Of a stretch of DNA of 10,602 bases, positions 6,043 through 10,602 are shown in pieces (the first letter of the stretch is position 1; each line of letters begins with the position of its first letter). The stretch comes from Nitrosomonadales bacterium (GTDB lineage Bacteria; Pseudomonadota; Gammaproteobacteria; Burkholderiales; Methylophilaceae). The position numbers were made by a program, and so were the translations under genes. The notes under the pieces were generated by a model. That model searched no databases. It was not told where the DNA came from and worked only from the letters and a program-made list of their open reading frames with translations. The stretch covers positions 1 through 10,602 of the forward strand of contig JABHXS010000043.1 in the NCBI GenBank assembly GCA_018657165.1, written 5' to 3'.

Positions 6043-7320
6043 ATGAAGCTTGAATCAATAGCACTTCATCACGGTTACGAATCAGAAAAAACGACTAAAG
6101 CAGCAACAACCCCAATTTATCAAACTTCGTCATTTACTTTTGATAATACACAGCATGGTGCAGATTTATTTGACCTCAAGGTCGAAGGAAATATTTATTC
6201 AAGGATAATGAATCCTACTAATGCGGTGCTTGAACAAAGAATCTCAGATATGGAAGGTGGGATTGCTGCTTTATCTCTAGCTTCCGGTATGGCCGCAATT
6301 ACTTATGCTATCCAAACCATCACAAGCTCGGGTGATAATATTGTGAGTACCAATCAGCTCTACGGTGGTACATATAACTTATTCGCACATAGTTTTCCTC
6401 AACAGGGCATTAATGTGAAAATGGTCGATGGAGCAGATTTTAAAGCTATTGATGAGGCAATCGATGAAAAAACCAAGGCTTTGTATTGTGAGTCAATTGG
6501 CAATCCTTTAGGAAATATTATTGACCTAAAGGAGCTGGCAGATATTGCTCATAAGCATGGCATTCCTTTGATTGTTGATAATACCGTTCCTACACCTTAT
6601 TTATGTAAACCTATTGATTTTGGAGCAGACATTGTTATTCATTCTCTTACAAAATACATAGGTGGCCACGGGACAACAATCGGGGGAATCGTGGTCGATT
6701 CTGGTAAATTTGATTGGGCAAAAGAGGCAAAGAAATATCCTATGCTTAACGAGCCTGATCCTTCTTACCATGGTGTTGTTTATACGGAGGCTTTGGGACC
6801 TGCTGCTTTTATTGGTCGATGCAGGGTGGTTCCTTTAAGAAATACAGGCGCAGCACTTTCTCCATATAGCGCTTTCCAAATAATGCAAGGGCTTGAAACA
6901 TTAGGTCTAAGGATAGAGCGACATTGTGAGAATGCACTTGCGCTAGCAAAGTATTTAGAAAGTCATGACCGAGTGGAGTGGATAAATTATGCCGCTTTAC
7001 CTAATGATAAATATAATGATATGTGTAAAAAAATTACCAATGGCCAAGCATCGGGCATCATCAGTTTTGGTATTAAAGGTGGAATTGATGCAGGAACTAA
7101 ATTCATTGATGCACTTCAAATGATTTTGAGGTTAGTGAATATAGGTGATGCTAAATCACTTGCATGTCATCCAGCATCAACAACGCATAGACAATTAAAT
7201 TCTGAAGAGTTGGCCTTAGCAGGCGTAAGTGAGGATATGATAAGAATTTCAGTAGGCATTGAGCATATTGATGACATTATTCAGGATGTTGAGCAAGCAA
7301 TTGAGGCTTCAAAAAAATAA
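6043..7320 (+). CDS. metY: O-acetylhomoserine sulfhydrylase (PLP-dependent, MetY type)
   Basis: This 425-residue protein belongs to the Cys/Met metabolism PLP enzymes and is the right length for O-acetylhomoserine sulfhydrylase, which uses sulfide to turn O-acetylhomoserine into homocysteine. The PLP lysine is K204 in HSLTKYIGGHG, the pyridine-binding aspartate is D179 in IVDNT, and the phosphate-binding Y52 and R54 are in IYSRIMNPT. The ETLGLRIERH stretch near 287-295 and the insertion around 220-265, with conserved Y-H-G-V, are typical of MetY rather than MetB/MetC. It acts in the cytoplasm in methionine synthesis and would consume sulfide made by CysI at the other end of the window. It heads a contiguous run: the rmuC ATG shares the last base of its TAA stop. 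O-succinylhomoserine sulfhydrylase (MetZ) is the main alternative, but MetZ is usually shorter (about 390-400). Confidence 0.92.
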   Translation: MKLESIALHHGYESEKTTKAATTPIYQTSSFTFDNTQHGADLFDLKVEGNIYSRIMNPTNAVLEQRISDMEGGIAALSLASGMAAITYAIQTITSSGDNIVSTNQLYGGTYNLFAHSFPQQGINVKMVDGADFKAIDEAIDEKTKALYCESIGNPLGNIIDLKELADIAHKHGIPLIVDNTVPTPYLCKPIDFGADIVIHSLTKYIGGHGTTIGGIVVDSGKFDWAKEAKKYPMLNEPDPSYHGVVYTEALGPAAFIGRCRVVPLRNTGAALSPYSAFQIMQGLETLGLRIERHCENALALAKYLESHDRVEWINYAALPNDKYNDMCKKITNGQASGIISFGIKGGIDAGTKFIDALQMILRLVNIGDAKSLACHPASTTHRQLNSEELALAGVSEDMIRISVGIEHIDDIIQDVEQAIEASKK

Positions 7321-8615
7321 TGTTCGTTGAGATTATTTTAGGTTTAATATTCATAGTAAGCATTGTGATCCTATGGAAGATAAACCAAAGCTCTAACGGC
7401 AACCATTTAGACAAATTGCTTGAGGAAAAACATCGTTCGATGATTGTAGATATCAATGATAGTTTAAATAAATCATCAGATCGTTTAAATAAAACAGTCA
7501 CTGAGGAATTGAGATCTACAAGAAAATCATTGAACGATTTGCAGATGTCTCAGCAGGCGGCTTTATCTAAGATTCGTGAAGAAATTACTGAAAAGCTACA
7601 TAAAACTCTTTCTGAGCAAGGGAAGGCTCAGCAGGAAACCCTTCAAAATTCTTTAAAAAATACAGCATTGCAGTTAATCGCATCTGTTGAGACATTAACT
7701 AAATCTGTTGATAAAAGGCTTGAGGCCATAACAGGAAAGGTACAAGAGAGACTGGATGAGGGTTTCAAGAAGACCAATCAAACATTCATAAGTGTCATGG
7801 AGAGATTGGCAACCATTGATGAGGCACAAAAAAAGATTGATGGTTTAACAACCAACATGGTTAGCCTTCAGGAATTGTTGGGAGACAAGAGATCAAGGGG
7901 GGCATTTGGAGAGCTACAATTAGAGGGCTTGATTAAAAATATATTGCCACCGGATTCATACAGCTTTCAACATACATTTTCTAAAGGAGCTAGAGCGGAT
8001 TGCGTTTTATTCCTTCCTGACCCAACTGGTACAGTAGCGGTTGATTCAAAGTTTCCAATGGAAAATTATCAAAAAATGTTTGATGTAAAGCGAACAGATT
8101 TAGAGAAAGCCAAAGCCCAAAAACAATTCAAAGTAGACGTTAAAAAACATATCAGTGATATTGCAAAAAAATATATCATTACAGATGAAACTTCTGATGG
8201 CGCGGTCATGTTTATTCCAGCTGAAGCAGTCTTCGCTGAGATACATGCTTATCACCCCGAGCTAATTCAAGAGGCAATGGCAAAAAAAGTTTGGTTAGTA
8301 TCGCCAACAACCTTAATGGCTGTTCTCAATACTGCCAGAGCGGTTCTAAAAGATGTAGAAACAAGAAAACAAGTGCATATTATTAAATCTGAGCTTGGCA
8401 AATTAGGTAAAGAATTTAATCGCTTTGATACCAGAATGAAAAAATTAGCAGATAATATTCGTCAAGCGCATGAAAATGCTCAAGACGTTCACATAACGAG
8501 TCAAAAAATAACACAAAGATTTACCAAAATTGAGAAAGTTGAGCTTGAGGAAGATTCAGATAATGTTCTTGATTTTGAAGAGAAACCTATGATTAGTAAA
8601 GACAATGAATCTTAA
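7320..8615 (+). CDS. rmuC: RmuC-family protein (predicted membrane-anchored nuclease-fold protein)
   Basis: This 431-residue protein begins with one hydrophobic segment (about 3-19) that probably anchors it in the inner membrane. A long charged coiled-coil region (about 30-180) follows, then the RmuC domain (about 185-390). The domain shows the PD-(D/E)XK-like residues E198 in GAFGELQLE, D227 in ARADCVLF, and D242-S-K244 in AVDSKFP, plus the FIPAEA (299-304) and VSPTTLMAVL (327-336) motifs. In E. coli RmuC limits recombination at inverted repeats; the enzymatic activity is presumed from the fold, and recent views also link such proteins to defence or DNA repair. The ATG shares one base with the metY stop, so translation is probably coupled, although no functional link with methionine synthesis is known. 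The tail after about 395 is acidic and low in conservation. Its end overlaps the moaD start by 11 bp. Confidence 0.93.
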   Translation: MFVEIILGLIFIVSIVILWKINQSSNGNHLDKLLEEKHRSMIVDINDSLNKSSDRLNKTVTEELRSTRKSLNDLQMSQQAALSKIREEITEKLHKTLSEQGKAQQETLQNSLKNTALQLIASVETLTKSVDKRLEAITGKVQERLDEGFKKTNQTFISVMERLATIDEAQKKIDGLTTNMVSLQELLGDKRSRGAFGELQLEGLIKNILPPDSYSFQHTFSKGARADCVLFLPDPTGTVAVDSKFPMENYQKMFDVKRTDLEKAKAQKQFKVDVKKHISDIAKKYIITDETSDGAVMFIPAEAVFAEIHAYHPELIQEAMAKKVWLVSPTTLMAVLNTARAVLKDVETRKQVHIIKSELGKLGKEFNRFDTRMKKLADNIRQAHENAQDVHITSQKITQRFTKIEKVELEEDSDNVLDFEEKPMISKDNES

Positions 8616-8865
8616 GCTCTTATTTTTTGCAAGCTTAAGAGAACAGTTTGGATTCAGTCAAAAAGAGATTGCTTTGTCACGTACAGTCAAATCTCCTGAG
8701 GAATTTTTGTTAATCATGAGTAAAGAGAGTGGAGGGGAGTGGATTAATTTGTTTAATAATAAAAAGCTGTATAAGGTGGCTATTAATAAAGACCTTGCTT
8801 CATGGAGGAACTTAATAGTTGAGGGTGATGAGCTAGCAATTTTCCCTCCAATAACAGGTGGGTAA
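8605..8865 (+). CDS. moaD: MoaD, molybdopterin synthase sulfur-carrier subunit
   Basis: This 86-residue beta-grasp protein ends in FPPITGG, the C-terminal Gly-Gly tail that is adenylated and converted to a thiocarboxylate in MoaD. It then donates sulfur to precursor Z (cPMP) within the MoaD2-MoaE2 synthase. Opening strand LKLLFFASLRE and the GDELAIFPP near the end (74-82) are typical of the family, and length matches (about 80-85). ThiS is excluded by the adjacent moaE. The ATG lies inside the end of rmuC (11-bp overlap) and moaE starts on the base after its stop. The activating enzyme (MoeB) and the earlier moaA/moaC genes are not in this window. Confidence 0.93.
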   Translation: MNLKLLFFASLREQFGFSQKEIALSRTVKSPEEFLLIMSKESGGEWINLFNNKKLYKVAINKDLASWRNLIVEGDELAIFPPITGG

Positions 8866-9321
8866 GTGACTATTATAATCCAAGAGAATGTTTTTTCTAT
8901 CTCAAAAATAATTTCAGAATTATCAAAAAAAGATAATGTTGGTGCTGTGGTTAGTTTTAGTGGATATGTTAGGGAGTTCTCAAAAGAGAAGAAATTAAAG
9001 TTTATGGAGATTGAGCATTATCCTGGCATGACTGAAAAAAGCCTTGAAAGTATTGAAAAAAAAGCAAGAAATCAATGGGATGTTAATGAGACCATTATCG
9101 TTCATAGGGTAGGGAAGCTTTTGCCTAAAGATATAATTGTTGGTGTAATTGTTTCTAGTAAGCACAGAACGAATGCTTTTAAGGCATGTGAATTTATAAT
9201 TGATTTTTTAAAAACAGATGCACCATTCTGGAAGAAAGAAATTTCTGATGAGGATAAGGTCTGGGTTTCAGAGAGACAAGAGGATATTAAAAAGAAAACA
9301 AACTGGAACAAATTGGATTGA
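8866..9321 (+). CDS. moaE: MoaE, molybdopterin synthase catalytic subunit
   Basis: This 151-residue protein matches MoaE in length (E. coli 150) and motifs. It catalyses insertion of two sulfurs into cyclic pyranopterin monophosphate using MoaD thiocarboxylate. Catalytic lysines K116 (in FLKTDAPFWKKE) and K123 sit seven residues apart, as do K119 and K126 of E. coli. The early FSGYVRE (31-37) and SSKHRTNAF (97-105) motifs hold the conserved substrate-contacting arginines R36 and R101. The start is GTG immediately after the moaD stop with zero spacing, so the two subunits are almost surely co-translated in balanced amounts. Its presence implies at least one molybdopterin enzyme; in a one-carbon specialist formate dehydrogenase would be a natural client, but that is inference. 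Confidence 0.95.
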   Translation: MTIIIQENVFSISKIISELSKKDNVGAVVSFSGYVREFSKEKKLKFMEIEHYPGMTEKSLESIEKKARNQWDVNETIIVHRVGKLLPKDIIVGVIVSSKHRTNAFKACEFIIDFLKTDAPFWKKEISDEDKVWVSERQEDIKKKTNWNKLD

Positions 9322-9370
9322 TTCATTTTTTTTCAAGCATAATTAATAATTAAAATAAGATTTATAGGAT

Positions 9371-10234
9371 ATGAATATAAAAAAAGTTGTTTTTCCTGTG
9401 GCGGGCTTAGGCTCGAGATTTTTGCCAGCAACCAAAGCAATTCCAAAGGAAATGTTACCAATCATTGATAAACCATTAATTCAGTACGCTGTGGAAGAAG
9501 CAATAGATGCAGGCTTTGATGAGTTAATTTTTATTACGGGAGATACAAAAAGAGCTATCACAGAACATTTTGACTTTAAACCCGATCTAAATATTTCAAA
9601 TTTAACGCAAGATAAAAAAAATTTTTTATCAGAAATGCATAGAATTATTCCAGACCATATTTCTTGCAAATATATTATTCAAAAAGAACCGCTTGGCCTT
9701 GGCCATGCAATATTACAGGCTAAAGAGGCTGTTGGTGGAGATCCATTTGCAGTTGTTTTGGCAGATGACCTTATTGATGCAAAACAAGGCGCTCTTAAGC
9801 AAATGTTAGATCATTACAAGGATGAGGACTCATCAATTGTTTCAGTACAAAAAATTCAAAAATCGGAATCAGTTAATTATGGAATTATAGAATGCAATAA
9901 AGGAAGTGAAAGCCTTGTTAAAATTACCAACATAGTAGAAAAACCAACCCCAGAAAATGCTCCTTCAAATTTTGGTGTTGTAGGTCGGTATATATTTTGT
10001 AATAAAATATTTTCTTTATTAGAAAAAATATCAGTTGGTGTGGGTAATGAAATTCAACTGACTGATGCCATAAAGCTTTTACTAGAAACAAATCCTATTT
10101 TTGGTTATGAGTTTAATGGAACCAGGTATGATTGCGGAACTAAATTGGGATTTATAAAGGCAAATATTTCCTACGCTTTTAAAAATACAGAATATGCGAA
10201 AGAATTGAGTGGGTTTATTAAAAATTTATCATGA
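9371..10234 (+). CDS. galU: UTP--glucose-1-phosphate uridylyltransferase
   Basis: This 287-residue nucleotidyltransferase would make UDP-glucose from UTP and glucose-1-phosphate, for lipopolysaccharide and other envelope sugars. The nucleotide-binding signature VAGLGSRFLPATKAIPKEMLP (10-30) contains the conserved G-x-G-x-R and PKEML elements. Other expected residues are K105-E-P-L-G-L-G-H (105-112), D132/D133 in VLADDL, E190-K191-P192, GNEIQLTDAI (225-234) and YDCGTKLGF (253-261). Length is normal for GalU (about 290-300). The 49-bp gap after moaE holds a T8 run without a hairpin, so it is unclear whether galU has its own transcript. An AGGA at 9366-9369 is only one base before the ATG, too close to work as a standard Shine-Dalgarno. 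The stop overlaps the next gene in an ATGA. Confidence 0.95.
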   Translation: MNIKKVVFPVAGLGSRFLPATKAIPKEMLPIIDKPLIQYAVEEAIDAGFDELIFITGDTKRAITEHFDFKPDLNISNLTQDKKNFLSEMHRIIPDHISCKYIIQKEPLGLGHAILQAKEAVGGDPFAVVLADDLIDAKQGALKQMLDHYKDEDSSIVSVQKIQKSESVNYGIIECNKGSESLVKITNIVEKPTPENAPSNFGVVGRYIFCNKIFSLLEKISVGVGNEIQLTDAIKLLLETNPIFGYEFNGTRYDCGTKLGFIKANISYAFKNTEYAKELSGFIKNLS

Positions 10235-10602
10235 AGATTGAGGATGCGGTCAAAAATTCCAAAATTTTATACTCATATAATGAGATCAATAATGGAATTT
10301 CGAATATTGCAGATGCCTGTAATGAACATTTTAAAAAAATAAAAAATAATGTAACACTTCTGCCGGTAATGAAAGGCGCGCTTCCTTTTGCAGGACACCT
10401 TATCCCTAAACTTTTATTTAATACTGACATAGAGTACATTCATGTAACTCGATACCATCAGAATTTAGGAACTAAAAACTGTAATTGGATATACAAGCCC
10501 GATATTAGTGCAATAAAAAATAAGGATATACTTGTCTTAGATGATATTCTTGATGAGGGAGTAACATTACTTAATATCAAAGATAAACTAAAATCCATGG
10601 GA
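10231..10602 (+). CDS. hpt: Hypoxanthine phosphoribosyltransferase-like protein (partial, 3' end outside window)
   Basis: The open frame runs 124 codons from the ATG at 10231 to the window edge. It shows a type I phosphoribosyltransferase fold: the VMKGALPFAGHL segment (46-57) corresponds to the pyrophosphate-binding 'KG' loop of hypoxanthine/guanine phosphoribosyltransferases, and VLDDILDEGVTL (102-113) is the PRPP-binding motif with its D-D acid pair and D-E-G-x-T loop. It would salvage hypoxanthine and/or guanine to IMP/GMP in the cytoplasm. The ATG overlaps the galU stop by 4 bp, so translation is probably coupled. Base specificity cannot be decided because the C-terminal purine-binding part is missing. 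Confidence 0.85.
   Translation, partial: MKIEDAVKNSKILYSYNEINNGISNIADACNEHFKKIKNNVTLLPVMKGALPFAGHLIPKLLFNTDIEYIHVTRYHQNLGTKNCNWIYKPDISAIKNKDILVLDDILDEGVTLLNIKDKLKSMG

Noticed and set aside
9322..9340. T8 run after moaE as an intrinsic terminator
   Set aside because: No stable GC-containing hairpin precedes the T-run; only a few scattered A/T pairings are possible.
9322..9370. Promoter for galU
   Set aside because: CATAAT (9338-9343) and TAAAAT (9351-9356) resemble -10 boxes, but neither has a -35 at a good distance, so I did not call one.
7277..10439. Minus-strand open frames at 7277-7501, 9102-9326, 9481-9669 and 10218-10439
   Set aside because: All are antisense to metY/rmuC, moaE, galU and the hpt-like gene, whose motifs are intact; the last one masks the real partial gene at 10231-10602.
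1..10602. Defence system or mobile element centred on the RmuC nuclease-fold gene
   Set aside because: All neighbours are core metabolic genes; there are no transposase, integrase, terminal repeats or composition breaks.

Overview
This is a gene-dense, AT-rich bacterial segment with twelve protein-coding genes, two of them cut by the window edges. I see no RNA genes, mobile elements, CRISPR arrays or pseudogenes. The gene set (CysB-type regulator, CysI paired with a DUF934-like protein, RmuC, MoaD/MoaE, YigZ, GalU) is proteobacterial. The cysI-DUF934 pairing, formate-tetrahydrofolate ligase, very short spacers and strong A/T bias suggest a streamlined betaproteobacterium, possibly a small-genome Methylophilaceae (OM43-like or related). 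That placement is an inference from gene content, not a database match. No stretch over 300 bases lacks a gene; the longest gaps are 107 and 115 bases.

Layout. Positions 1-2591 (minus strand) form a tightly overlapping sulfur operon: a TauE/SafE-family membrane transporter, the sulfite reductase hemoprotein CysI, and the start of a DUF934-like protein that leaves the window. Facing it across a 107-bp spacer is cysB (plus strand), the LysR-type regulator of sulfur assimilation. The spacer holds an inverted repeat, a 10-bp palindrome and promoter-like hexamers for both directions. After cysB come fhs (formate-tetrahydrofolate ligase) and, two bases later, yigZ (IMPACT family). A 115-bp spacer with a promoter-like sequence, a direct repeat and a palindrome precedes metY (O-acetylhomoserine sulfhydrylase). 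metY is followed without gaps by rmuC, moaD and moaE. The last unit is galU, overlapping by 4 bp a partial hypoxanthine phosphoribosyltransferase-like gene.

How the genes fit together. CysI makes sulfide, MetY can fix sulfide into homocysteine, and CysB probably controls at least the CysI side. Fhs puts formate into the folate one-carbon pool, which feeds purine synthesis and, after reduction, methionine methylation. MoaD/MoaE form molybdopterin synthase, another sulfur-transfer step, supporting molybdoenzymes such as formate dehydrogenase. The theme is sulfur plus one-carbon metabolism, with housekeeping genes (rmuC, galU, hpt, yigZ) packed among them.

No wholly new system is evident. The points most worth a second look are an eight-G tract at the cysI/DUF934 junction, where a -1 shift would fuse the two proteins; the structured cysB/tauE divergent promoter region; and the contiguous but functionally mixed metY-rmuC-moaD-moaE unit.
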